From Roseomonas acroporae (GTDB lineage Bacteria; Pseudomonadota; Alphaproteobacteria; Acetobacterales; Acetobacteraceae): a DNA stretch of 64,000 nt. The position numbers were made by a program, and so were the translations under genes. Numbering within the stretch: position 1 is the first letter of the stretch; each line of letters starts with the position of its first letter. Below, piece by piece: positions 1-10,825 of this stretch. Where the stretch lies: assembly GCF_023223525.1 (NCBI RefSeq), contig NZ_JALPRX010000034.1, positions 1 through 64,000 on the forward strand, in the 5' to 3' direction. The notes under the pieces were generated by a model. The model saw nothing but the letters and a program-made list of their open reading frames with translations, searched no databases and had not been told where the DNA came from.

Positions 1-60
1 AAGGGCGGCGCCCTTCCTGGCGGGGTCCGGGGCGGAGCCCCGAAGGGCCCCCACGCCCGG
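1..60. repeat. Intergenic palindromic repeat, family 1, partial copy
   Basis: G+C-only stretch with two short hairpins: AAGGGCGGCGCCCTT at the left edge and CGGGGCGGAGCCCCG just after it, linked by a GGCGGGGTCC spacer. The same modules recur at 6957-7035, 19245-19580, 50155-50365 and 56575-56790. The copy is cut by the window edge. It directly precedes the first gene. Confidence 0.7.
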
Positions 61-68
61 GAACCACG

Positions 69-485
69 ATGACCGAGTTGGAAACACTCCGCGACCTTCT
101 GGACACCGGCCGCGTGAAGCTCGGCATCCACATCCGCTCGATGAACAGCCCGGGCTCGCCGGTCTACGACTGGAAGCGCAACATCGCGCTGCCGGCGGCG
201 CTGCTGGTGGCGTCCTTCGCGGCCACAGCGCTGATCCACTTCTACCTCGGCGCCGCGATCCTGGCCGTGGGCATGTGGTACTGGCTGGCCAAGGTGCAGC
301 CGCGAATCCGCGACGAGGTGTTCGACCGCAGCGCGGCGCTGGCGCTGGCATCCGAGGCGGCCTTCGACACGCTCTGGCAGAAGGGCGTGCTGTCGCTGTT
401 CAGCGAGTTGCCGGACGGGACGAAGCGGGCCGCGACGCGGCGCGACGACTGGCGGGCCTTCGTGCGTTCACTGCCGCCGGCCTGA
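69..485 (+). CDS. Small hypothetical membrane protein
   Basis: A 138-residue protein I do not recognise. The first 37 residues are charged and probably cytoplasmic, with a basic SMNSPGSPVYDWKRN stretch. Two hydrophobic segments follow at about residues 40-58 and 59-75, separated by a short HFYLG turn, which fits a two-helix hairpin in the inner membrane. The C-terminal 60 residues are soluble, alternating acidic and basic. No Shine-Dalgarno of note precedes the ATG, but codon use is strongly GC3-biased as in the neighbouring genes, which supports it being real. Nothing nearby suggests a function. Confidence 0.6.
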   Translation: MTELETLRDLLDTGRVKLGIHIRSMNSPGSPVYDWKRNIALPAALLVASFAATALIHFYLGAAILAVGMWYWLAKVQPRIRDEVFDRSAALALASEAAFDTLWQKGVLSLFSELPDGTKRAATRRDDWRAFVRSLPPA

Positions 486-652
486 CTGGCATGCCGGAAC
501 CCCGCGATGTCCTGGGCAGGGGGCGCGTGGGGGAAGCAGGGGGTCGGCCGGCTGCACCGGCCTCGCGGCCACGCGAACGGCGATCGGGCGGGTTGGGTGG
601 CCGGGGGGAGGACCACCGGAGGCGATCGGGGCGGGAGGGGCGCCCCGATGCT

Positions 653-1054
653 TCAGCCTGCCTTGCGGACCGGCTCGGCGCCGGCGGTCTCGCCGATCTG
701 GATGTCGCGCTTCTGCGTCTCGGCCTCGGCCATGATGCTGCGCATGTCGCGCAGGAAGGCGGTGCCCTTCAGCGTCCGCTGCACCAGCACGGAGCGGCGG
801 TCCATCGGATCGACCTTGCGTCGCGCGAGGTCGAGCTCGCCCAGACGGTCGAGCGCGCGCGTGATGGCGGGCTTGGACACGTTCAGCTCGGCGGCCAGGC
901 CACGCACCGTGTGGGGGGCATCGGTGAGGTAGACCGTCAGGAACACGCCGAGCTGGCGGGCGGACAGGTCGGGTCCGTCGCGACGGACCAGGGCGACGAC
1001 GGTGTCGCGCAGGATGCCGACGAGTTGGTCAGGCGTGCTTGCATTGGATACCAT
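653..1054 (-). CDS. MarR-family transcriptional regulator
   Basis: A winged-helix regulator of 133 residues. The core around residues 30-95 (LGVFLTVYLTDAPHTVRGLA, then LNVSKPAITRALDRL and DRRSVLVQRT) is a MarR-type helix-turn-helix followed by the wing. The start is set by a perfect AAGGAGA six bases before the ATG; an in-frame ATG 13 codons upstream has none. The 261 bases upstream hold an imperfect palindrome, ACCA-N7-TGGT centred on CTAG at 1199-1213, which could be its own operator. The M17 aminopeptidase gene lies upstream on the same strand, but the gap makes one transcript uncertain. Ligand unknown. Confidence 0.85.
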   Translation of the reverse strand: MVSNASTPDQLVGILRDTVVALVRRDGPDLSARQLGVFLTVYLTDAPHTVRGLAAELNVSKPAITRALDRLGELDLARRKVDPMDRRSVLVQRTLKGTAFLRDMRSIMAEAETQKRDIQIGETAGAEPVRKAG

Positions 1055-1315
1055 GTTGACTCTCCTTGTTGGCGCCGGTCGGCCACGGGCCACCCGGTCG
1101 CCGGCTCACCGCTGTGATTCCGATCCCGGTGTTGCCGTCCCCGGCACTTCCGCTCCGCCGGAGAGGGCGGCCGCCCTTTCCTGCGAATCGGTGGGTGCAC
1201 CACACTAGATGGTGGCCACGTTTGCGGCTGCGAGATGACATAGCAACTGCGGACGCAGAGTTTCGCCGAAATCTCGGGATCGTTACCCTAATGATGATCC
1301 GCGGCGGTCACGGGT

Positions 1316-2764
<1,449 letters not shown>

Positions 2765-3633
2765 GGCAGATCCTCAGCGAGCGTTCCCGGCACGGCGACG
2801 GCCGGCGCGGCCTGTCGGGCGACCGACCGTCGCCGCGCCGTGACGGCACCATAGCGGCTGGAGTCCCGGCCGCAATCGCGGCGCCCGACGACGCGGCATG
2901 CCGGCGCCGGCGGCCCCGGCACGGCGTGGCGACCAGGCGCCGGCCGGACCGTGAAGCGGGGCACACCGCGCTTCCGGCGAGCCTCCCGCCGAACCGCTAT
3001 CCCGTTGGGCATCCCGCTGGGCATCCCGCTGGTCATCGCGCCCATGGCATGGCGACGCGGCCCGCCGCAGCGGCGGCGAGGTCGCGTCGATGCGTGACCA
3101 GGAAACGGATGCGCGCGAGGCACGGCGCGCGGCGCCCGCCTTCCGACCTGCCGAGGATGTCTCGCGCGCCGGCAGCGATGCGCGCCACGCCAGTTCCGCA
3201 GGCCCGGCCGGGACACGACGCGGCCACCCGGCGCATTGACGCGGCTTTCATTTCTTGCAGACATCATCTGCCGGGATCGCGAATGGCGATGTCGTCACCC
3301 GCATCGGCCGGGACGCGGCGGCGCGTCGGTTGCCGGGCGTTCGGCAGTCCGGCCGAATCGTTTCTTCCCGCCGATCTTGGCAAGATTGCGGAAAAGATCG
3401 TGCCTTTCGTGCAACAGGCAAGATAAAGTTTCAGAAAATCCCCTTGATACGAACTCTTTCTTGCCTGGGCCGCCCGCATCCGATAGGGAGTTACGCGTCG
3501 ACTTACGCAACGCCTGAACGACGGGGCAGCCTGGGATCGGTCTTGCGCGCCATCGACTGCTGCGTGTGGACGATTCCGTAGGGGGGCAGGCTCCGGGCTC
3601 TAGGGCAAGCCCAGACCCGACGGAGATCAGGGA
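2765..3633. other. Long intergenic region with an AT-rich island
   Basis: No convincing gene in 869 bases. The left half is G+C-rich and carries a degenerate 12-nt repeat (CCGCTGGGCATC-like, near 3000-3035). From about 3355 to 3470 the composition becomes clearly more AT-rich than anywhere nearby. Inside it the arms CAGGCAAGATAAAG (3415-3428) and CTTTCTTGCCTG (3456-3467) can pair with one bulge. This may be the promoter and leader of the lytic transglycosylase gene, or a small RNA; nothing decides between them. Confidence 0.5.
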
Positions 3634-5253
3634 ATGAACCAGTCCCGACGGCGTGCCCGTGCCGCTCGTCCCGCCGTGCTGCTGCGCCGCGTGCGTCCGG
3701 CCGGTGCAGCGGCCCTCCTCGCCCTGCTCGCTGCCTGCGCGCAGCAACCCTCGCACCAGGGTGCGAGCACCGGCGTCCGCACCTACGGCTCCTACAACCG
3801 GCCGGCGAGCTACGATCCGCCCGGTCCGGCGAGCGATCCGTGGGGGCCGTGGATCCGCGAGGCGTCGCGCCGCTTCGACGTGCCGGAGCGCTGGATCCGC
3901 GGCGTGATGCGCCAGGAATCCGGCGGCCGCGTCACCGCCACCTCGCATGTCGGCGCGATGGGCCTGCTGCAACTCATGCCCGGCACCTACGCCGAGATGC
4001 AGAACCGCTACGGCCTCGGCAACGACCCGTACCATCCCTACGACAACCTGATGGCCGGCACCGCGTACATGCGCGAGATGTACGACCTGTACGGCTCGCC
4101 CGCCTTCCTCGCCGCCTACAATGCGGGGCCGCGCCGGCTGGAGGGCTATCTCTGGGGCGGCCGCGGCCTGCCCGCCGAGACGCGCAACTACGTCGCGCGC
4201 ATCGCGCCCGGCATCGTGGACACCCATCCGAACCGCCGCGCCGCGCCCGAGATCTACGCCGCCGCCGACATCCCGATCCGCATCCCGGCCGGGCCGCGGC
4301 AGATGGATGCCGGCACGATGCTGGCCCTGCGCGAGCAGCGCAACGGCGCCGCGCCGAGCTACGCCAGCCAGCCGGAGACGGCGCCGGTGCTGCTCGCCTC
4401 GGCGACCACGTCGCGCGGCGCCGCGCGCAGCCGTGGCGACGGCGCCGTGATCGCCATGGACCCGATCCCGGACGGCTCCACCTACGCCGCCCCGGCTGCC
4501 GCGCCGGCCCCGGAGCCGGCTCCCGTGCAGCTCGCCGCCGCCGCGCCGCCGGCCGGTCAGGTCGTCAGCATGGACCCGATCCCGGACGGCTCCACCTACG
4601 CCTCCAGCCCGGCGCCCGCTTCCCGCGGCCGCGGCGAGGTGATCGCCATGGATCCGATCCCCAACCCGCCGGAGCCGGCGCCGATGCCGCGCTCGCCCGC
4701 CGTCGCGGCGGTGCCGTCCGCCCTGGCCGCCGCGACGCTGCCGCTGCCGCCCCGCTACGCCGAGGCCCCGCGCGCCGCCGAGCCGGCACGCGCCACGGAG
4801 GCGCCGCGGCAGTACGCCGCCCTGCCGTCGCCGCCGGTCCCGCCCTCGATCGCCGTCGCCTCCGCCTCGGCCGCGTCGTCCCCGCGCGGCCAGGCCCAGC
4901 CGGAGCCGCGCGGCTACTCGCTCACCGCCCCGCGCGGCTTCGTGCTGATCCCGAGCGCCAATGCCGGCACCCTGCCGAGCAGCCTGCGCGCCGCCTCGGC
5001 CAACACCGGGAACGGCAACTGGGCCGTGCAGGTCGGCGCCTTCGCCTCGTCCAACCTCGCCCGCACCGCCGCCAGCCAGGCGCGCGAAACGGCGGGGGCC
5101 GGCGGGCCGACGGTCATGCCGGTCTCGCAGGGGCGCAACACGCTCTACCGCGCCCGCGTCACCGGCCTGTCGCGCTCGGCCGCCGAGGCCGCCTGCGGCC
5201 GCCTGCGCAGCCGCGCCGAGTGCGTCGTGCTCTCGCCCGAGGCGCAGAGCTGA
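3634..5253 (+). CDS. Lytic transglycosylase lipoprotein with SPOR domain
   Basis: A predicted lipoprotein that cleaves peptidoglycan strands. The 539 residues comprise: a basic N-terminus and lipobox LLAAC with Cys35; an SLT domain at about 68-200 with catalytic Glu95 in MRQESGG, GAMGLLQLMP and AAYNAGP motifs; a long Ala/Pro linker (about 230-455); and a C-terminal SPOR domain (about 462-537, starting NWAVQVGAFAS) that would bind denuded glycan at the division septum. The linker holds three copies of an AMDPIPDGSTYA-like motif spaced by low-complexity sequence, which I have not seen described. The start is the ATG before the arginine-rich signal. A long AT-rich leader lies upstream; it looks monocistronic. 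Confidence 0.9.
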   Translation: MNQSRRRARAARPAVLLRRVRPAGAAALLALLAACAQQPSHQGASTGVRTYGSYNRPASYDPPGPASDPWGPWIREASRRFDVPERWIRGVMRQESGGRVTATSHVGAMGLLQLMPGTYAEMQNRYGLGNDPYHPYDNLMAGTAYMREMYDLYGSPAFLAAYNAGPRRLEGYLWGGRGLPAETRNYVARIAPGIVDTHPNRRAAPEIYAAADIPIRIPAGPRQMDAGTMLALREQRNGAAPSYASQPETAPVLLASATTSRGAARSRGDGAVIAMDPIPDGSTYAAPAAAPAPEPAPVQLAAAAPPAGQVVSMDPIPDGSTYASSPAPASRGRGEVIAMDPIPNPPEPAPMPRSPAVAAVPSALAAATLPLPPRYAEAPRAAEPARATEAPRQYAALPSPPVPPSIAVASASAASSPRGQAQPEPRGYSLTAPRGFVLIPSANAGTLPSSLRAASANTGNGNWAVQVGAFASSNLARTAASQARETAGAGGPTVMPVSQGRNTLYRARVTGLSRSAAEAACGRLRSRAECVVLSPEAQS

Positions 5254-5304
5254 ACCGGGCGCGTCCACGGCGCCGGGATCGCCAGGGCGGCGATCCCGGC
5301 TGAT

Positions 5305-5390
5305 CGCCGCCCGCGACAGGCCGGGACCGCAGCCTGCCGCGTGCCGCCGTGCCCCGCGCGGATTCATGCCTCCAGGTGGTTCCGCTCTCA
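5305..5390 (-). repeat. Intergenic repeat family 2, degenerate copy with hairpin
   Basis: Read on the minus strand, GGAGGCATGAATCCGCGC (from 5374) matches the same block at 19166 and 31671. A hairpin follows as in the other copies: arms 5313-5321 and 5332-5340 pair with one wobble around a loop containing CGGGACCG. It lies about 60 bases beyond the transglycosylase stop, so it may also act as that gene's terminator. Similarity is clear in the core and weak elsewhere. Confidence 0.5.
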
Positions 5391-5404
5391 GGTGGTCCCG
5401 CTCT
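5373..5404. repeat. 16-nt direct repeat, two units
   Basis: CAGGTGGTTCCGCTCT is followed at once by CAGGTGGTCCCGCTCT, a single base different. It sits in the 353-base gap (5254-5606) between the transglycosylase and the thiolase. Apart from this and the family-2 repeat I see nothing in that gap until the GAGGAGGA ribosome-binding site of the thiolase. Confidence 0.7.
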
Positions 5405-5606
5405 CCGGCGGCCCGATCCGGCGGGACCGCCACCACCGGCATCGGGCGCCCGGCTTCCGGACGCGTCGGACTCTCGCGGCGCCGGACCGCGGCCCCGCTT
5501 CCGCACCCTTCCTGCCGACTCCTGCCCCTCCGGCCATTGACAGACACCGCCGCGGTGCTGTCCTTGCCCGCTCGCGGGTCGCCCGCGCGGAGGAGGAACA
5601 CCGGAG

Positions 5607-6818
<1,212 letters not shown>

Positions 6819-7294
6819 CGGCACCCCGCGCGATTCCCGGCCCGCGGGGCGGCATCGCGCACGCGGCCGGCGGGGCGGCCATGCGCCGTCCCCGGCAATC
6901 GTGCCGGTCCGCATCCACGCGGGCCGGAATCATGCCGACGGCGTCATTCGTCGACACGTTCCGGGGCGCTGCCCCGGACCCCGCGAAGGGGCGAAGCCCC
7001 CTTCGAGACCCCCGGATTCATGAGGACGGGTCGAACAATCCCGCCGGGCGTGTGAGGTGAGCGGCGGGATGCTCCGGCCCATCCCCCGAGAGGGGTGGTT
7101 CGTGGGGAGCTTCGTCCCCGCCGGCGCGGAGCCGCCCGTCCCCGACCCGGACGGGCCCGGCCGGCGGCATCCTGCCCGACGAACGCCCCCTTGCGGCAGC
7201 GCAGCATGAGGAGAAAAGTCGCGCCGATACCGGCCGGCCCCGGGATGCATGCCAGGACGTCGGCCGGCCCTCCCCGACGCAAGGAGCCGCCCGC
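6819..7294. other. Intergenic region carrying repeat family 1 (6957-7035)
   Basis: A 476-base gap. From 6957 it contains CCGGGGCGCTGCCCCGG, then GACCCCGCGAAGGGGC and a GGGGCGAAGCCCCC hairpin: the modules of the family-1 repeat in reverse orientation. The rest is G+C-rich with no reading frame I would defend. The AAGGAG at 7281-7286 belongs to the next gene. Confidence 0.6.
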
Positions 7295-7897
7295 TTGTCG
7301 ATCACCGTCAACAGCCGCACCGCCGAGCACCCGATCGACCCGCTCTTCCTGGAGCGCTGGTCCCCCCGCGCCTTCACCGGCGAGGAGATCGCCGAGTCCG
7401 ACCTGCTGACCATGCTGGAGGCCGGCCGCTGGGCCGCCTCCTCCTACAACTCGCAGCCCTGGCGCTTCCTCTACGCCCGCCGCGGCACCGCCCACTGGGA
7501 GAAGTTCCTGGGCCTGCTGAACGAGTTCAACCGCTCCTGGGCGAAGGACGCCTCGGCGCTGGTCGTGCTGGTGTCGAACTCGGTGATGCGCCCGCCCGGC
7601 GCCGAGAAGGACATCCCCTCGCACAGCCACTCGATGGATGCCGGCAACGCCATCGCCCAGGTCATGCTCCAGGCCACGAGGATGGGCTGGTACGCGCACG
7701 GCATGGTCGGCTTCGACATGGACCGCGCCTTCGCCGAGCTGAACGTGCCGAGCGGCTACCGCGTCGAGGCCGCCTACGCGATCGGCAGGAAGGCCGACAA
7801 GTCGAAGCTGCCCGAGGGCCTGCAGGCGCGCGAGACGCCGAGCCCGCGCAAGCCGCTGGCCGAGATCGCCTTCGAGGGCGGCTTCAGGGCCGAGTGA
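7295..7897 (+). CDS. Nitroreductase-family protein
   Basis: An FMN-dependent oxidoreductase-like protein of 200 residues. The N-terminal RWSPRAFTGEEI and WAASSYNSQPWRF blocks are the FMN-phosphate-binding signature of the family; SMDAGNAIAQVMLQATRMG is the central dimer helix, and the C-terminal AYAIGRKADKSKLP loop is typical too. It starts with TTG, chosen because AAGGAG ends eight bases before it and no ATG or GTG fits. The electron acceptor cannot be told from sequence. It precedes an aminotransferase with about 100 bases between, so co-transcription is possible. Confidence 0.88.
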   Translation: MSITVNSRTAEHPIDPLFLERWSPRAFTGEEIAESDLLTMLEAGRWAASSYNSQPWRFLYARRGTAHWEKFLGLLNEFNRSWAKDASALVVLVSNSVMRPPGAEKDIPSHSHSMDAGNAIAQVMLQATRMGWYAHGMVGFDMDRAFAELNVPSGYRVEAAYAIGRKADKSKLPEGLQARETPSPRKPLAEIAFEGGFRAE

Positions 7898-7996
7898 CAC
7901 GGGGGTCGCGGCGCGCGGTCCCTGCACGGCCCGCGCGCCGCGACCCGGCAGACGGCCCGCCGGCGAGCCCGGCCGGCCAGCGAGGAGCGAGTGCCG

Positions 7997-9292
7997 ATGA
8001 CCACGATCAGCGAGGCCGAGCTGGCATTGCGGGAGACGGCGCGCCGCGTCCTCCCCGCCGGCGGCTTCGGCAACATCCCGGCCGAGACGGTGATCCGCGA
8101 GGGCCGGGGCGGCCGCATTTGGGATGTCAGCGGCAACGGGTACGTGGACTTCCTGATCGGCTCCGGCCCGATGCTGCTCGGCCACGCGCATCCGGAGGTG
8201 AACGCGGCCGTCGCGGCGCAGCTCGAACGCGGCACCACCTACTTCGCCAACAACGAGCCCGGCATCCGCCTCGCCGAGGCGATCGTCGAGGCCGTGCCCT
8301 GCGCCGAGCAGGTGCGCTTCGCCAGCAGCGGCACCGAGGCCGATTTCTACGCCATGCGCCTCGCCCGCGCCTTCCGCCGGCGCGAGAGGATCCTGAAATT
8401 CGAGGGCGGCTACCACGGCATGAGCGACTACGGGCTGATGAGCCTGTGGCCGTCCCGCCCCGGCAACTTCCCGCAGGCCGCCCCGGATTCCGCCGGCATC
8501 CCCGCCCAGGTGCGCGACAGCATGCTGGTCTGCCCCTTCAACGACCTCGCCGCCGCCGAGGCGCTGATCCACGCCCATCGCGAGGATCTGGCCGGCGTGA
8601 TCGTGGAGCCGATGCAGCGCCTGGTGCCGCCCGCGCCCGGCTACCTCGAGGGGCTGCGCGCCATCACGCGCGAATACGGCATCCCGCTGATCTTCGACGA
8701 GGTGGTGACCGGCTTCCGCCTCGCCTATGGCGGCGCGCAGGAATACTACGGCGTGACGCCCGACCTCTGCACGCTGGGCAAGGTGGTGGGCGGCGGCTTC
8801 CCGCTCTCGGCCGTCGCCGGTCGCGCCGACATCATGGCGCATCTCGACCGCGCCCGCGTCGGCGAGGACGGCTTCCTGCCGCAGATCGGCACGCTGAGCG
8901 GCAACCCCGTCGCCGCCGTCGCCGGGCTGAAGACGCTGGAGATCCTGCGCCGCCCCGGCGCCTACGAATCGCTGTTCGCGACCGGCCGCACGCTGCGCGA
9001 GGGCCTCGGCCGCGCCCTGCGCGAGGCCGGCTTCGCCGTGCAGGTCCCCGGCGAGCCGCCGATGTTCGACGCGGTGTTCACCAGGGGCGAGGTGCGAGAC
9101 TACCGCAGCACCATGGCGGGCGACGCGGCGCTGGCGAAGCGCCTCACCGTGCTGCTGCGCGAGCGCGGCGTGTTCAAGAGCGACGGCAAGATCTACGTCT
9201 CCCTGGCGCACGACGAATCCTGCGTGCGCGACGCGCTGGCCGCCTTCGACTCGGCCGCGCGGGCGCTCGCCGCCGAGACCGCCGCTCGTTGA
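7997..9292 (+). CDS. Class-III aminotransferase (glutamate-1-semialdehyde aminomutase-like)
   Basis: A PLP enzyme of about 431 residues in the omega-aminotransferase fold. Numbering from the GTG at 7991, the PLP-contacting Asp is D236 in IFDEVVTGFR and the Schiff-base lysine is K264 in TLGKVVGGGFPLSA. FASSGTEADFYAMRLARAF is the cofactor-phosphate loop. The closest family look is glutamate-1-semialdehyde aminomutase, but alphaproteobacteria normally make 5-aminolevulinate with HemA, so a catabolic aminotransferase or mutase on an unknown substrate is more likely. I prefer the ATG at 7997 because GAGGAG (7982-7987) is nine bases away; the GTG two codons earlier is too close. Confidence 0.85.
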   Translation: MTTISEAELALRETARRVLPAGGFGNIPAETVIREGRGGRIWDVSGNGYVDFLIGSGPMLLGHAHPEVNAAVAAQLERGTTYFANNEPGIRLAEAIVEAVPCAEQVRFASSGTEADFYAMRLARAFRRRERILKFEGGYHGMSDYGLMSLWPSRPGNFPQAAPDSAGIPAQVRDSMLVCPFNDLAAAEALIHAHREDLAGVIVEPMQRLVPPAPGYLEGLRAITREYGIPLIFDEVVTGFRLAYGGAQEYYGVTPDLCTLGKVVGGGFPLSAVAGRADIMAHLDRARVGEDGFLPQIGTLSGNPVAAVAGLKTLEILRRPGAYESLFATGRTLREGLGRALREAGFAVQVPGEPPMFDAVFTRGEVRDYRSTMAGDAALAKRLTVLLRERGVFKSDGKIYVSLAHDESCVRDALAAFDSAARALAAETAAR

Positions 9293-9450
9293 GGCGGGTG
9301 CGGGCCGCCGCCCGTTGAGGCGGGCGCGGGCCGCCGCCCCTTGCCGCCACCGCCCCGCGGCGCGACCCTGCATCCGGGAAACGCCCAACGGGAAATATCC
9401 AGCGGGAACGGCCAGGGAGCAGGCGGCATGACGACGAACGGGCATCGGGC

Positions 9451-10650
9451 GTGACGGCGCCGCCGCTCGCGGGGGTGCGTGTCCTCGACCTCACCAACGT
9501 CCTCGCCGGGCCGTTCTGCACCTACCAGCTCGCGCTGATGGGGGCGGAGGTCATCAAGGTCGAGCAGCCCGGGCGCGGCGACCTCGCCCGCCGCCTCGGC
9601 GCCGATCCGGAGGCGGCCGCGCGCGGCATGGGCGCCTCCTTCGTCGCAGTGAACGCCGGCAAGCGGTCGCTCTCGCTCGACCTCAAGCACCCGGAGGGCA
9701 AGGCGGTGTTCCGCCGCCTGGTCGGCACCGCCGACGCGGTGGTGGAGAATTTCCGTCCCGGCGTGATGGACCGGCTCGGCCTCGGCTGGGAGGCGCTGCG
9801 TACGCTGCGCCCCTCGCTGGTCTTCTGCGCCATCTCCGGCTTCGGCGCCGACGGCCCGCTCGCCACCCGCCCCGCCTACGACCAGATCATCCAGGGCATG
9901 GCCGGGGTGATGAGCATCACCGGCGACGCGGAATCGGCGCCGCTGCGCGTCGGCTACCCGGCCTGCGACACGCTGGGCGGGCTGACGGCGGCCTTCGCCG
10001 TCGCCTCGGCGCTGTTCGGCGCGCGCGCCACCGGCGAGGGCCGCTTCCTCGACGTCTCGATGCTGGAATCGACGCTCGCCGCCATGGGCTGGGTGGTGTC
10101 GAACCAGCTCAACGCCGGGGTCGAGCCGCGCCCGATGGGCAACGCCAATTTCACCGCCGCCCCCTCCGGCACCTTCCGCACCGCCGCCGGGCTGCTCAAC
10201 ATCGCCGCGAACGAGGACAAGCAGTACGCCGCGCTCTGCCGCGTGGTCGGCCGCCCGGCGCTGCGCCACGACCCGCGCTTCGCCGACCGGCAGTCGCGCA
10301 AGGTGAACCGCGACGCGCTGACCGGGGAACTGGAAGCCGCGCTCGCCGCGCGCGGTGCCGCCGAATGGGAGGCGCTGCTGGTCGAGGCGGGCGTGCCGGC
10401 CGGCCAGGTGCTGGGCGTGCCGGAGATCCTCGGGCACGAGCAGCTTCGAGGGCGCGGCTTCGTGGCCGAGCTTGCCGGCGCGGATGGCGGGACGCAGCGC
10501 GTGACGCGCGGCGGCTTCCGCTTCGGCGACGGCAACCCGGCGCCGCGCGGGCCGGCACCGATGCTCTCGGCCGACACGGAGGCCTGCCTCGCCGAGCTGG
10601 GCTACAGCCGGGAGGACATCGCGCAGCTGCGGGAGGAAGGGGCGATCTGA
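9451..10650 (+). CDS. CaiB/BaiF family (class III) CoA-transferase
   Basis: Moves coenzyme A between acyl groups. 399 residues in the standard order: LAGVRVLDLTNVLAGPFCTY at the N-terminus, ENFRPGVMDRLGLG (100-113), AISGFGADGPLA (127-138), and catalytic Asp173 in YPACDTLGG, the residue that forms the acyl anhydride in this family. It begins with GTG and has no ATG in frame. An eight-codon open frame (9428-9454) with its own AGGGAG ends in a TGA that overlaps this GTG, so translation may be coupled. The substrate is not predictable. It converges with another CaiB-related gene downstream. Confidence 0.9.
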   Translation: MTAPPLAGVRVLDLTNVLAGPFCTYQLALMGAEVIKVEQPGRGDLARRLGADPEAAARGMGASFVAVNAGKRSLSLDLKHPEGKAVFRRLVGTADAVVENFRPGVMDRLGLGWEALRTLRPSLVFCAISGFGADGPLATRPAYDQIIQGMAGVMSITGDAESAPLRVGYPACDTLGGLTAAFAVASALFGARATGEGRFLDVSMLESTLAAMGWVVSNQLNAGVEPRPMGNANFTAAPSGTFRTAAGLLNIAANEDKQYAALCRVVGRPALRHDPRFADRQSRKVNRDALTGELEAALAARGAAEWEALLVEAGVPAGQVLGVPEILGHEQLRGRGFVAELAGADGGTQRVTRGGFRFGDGNPAPRGPAPMLSADTEACLAELGYSREDIAQLREEGAI

Positions 10651-10825
10651 CGGCGCCCGGCGCCGGGGCGGGTGGCTTCGGGCGCCGCCGCATCCGGACC
10701 CGGGGCGGGAAGCGGCGCGGGAGACCCGCGCCTGCCGACCGATGGGGGCGGCGCTCCCCGAAGGCCGCCGGAGCAGGCAGCGTCTTCCGCAAGGGCGCGG
10801 CGGGGAAGGCGGCGCCCTCCCCGGC

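Noticed and set aside
7991-7996. GTG at 7991 as start of the aminotransferase
   Set aside because: It is only three bases after GAGGAG; the ATG six bases later has the right spacing.
9428-9454. Frameshift in the CaiB gene (ATG frame continuing into the GTG frame)
   Set aside because: The CaiB domain is complete from the GTG, so the upstream frame is separate and no family sequence is missing.
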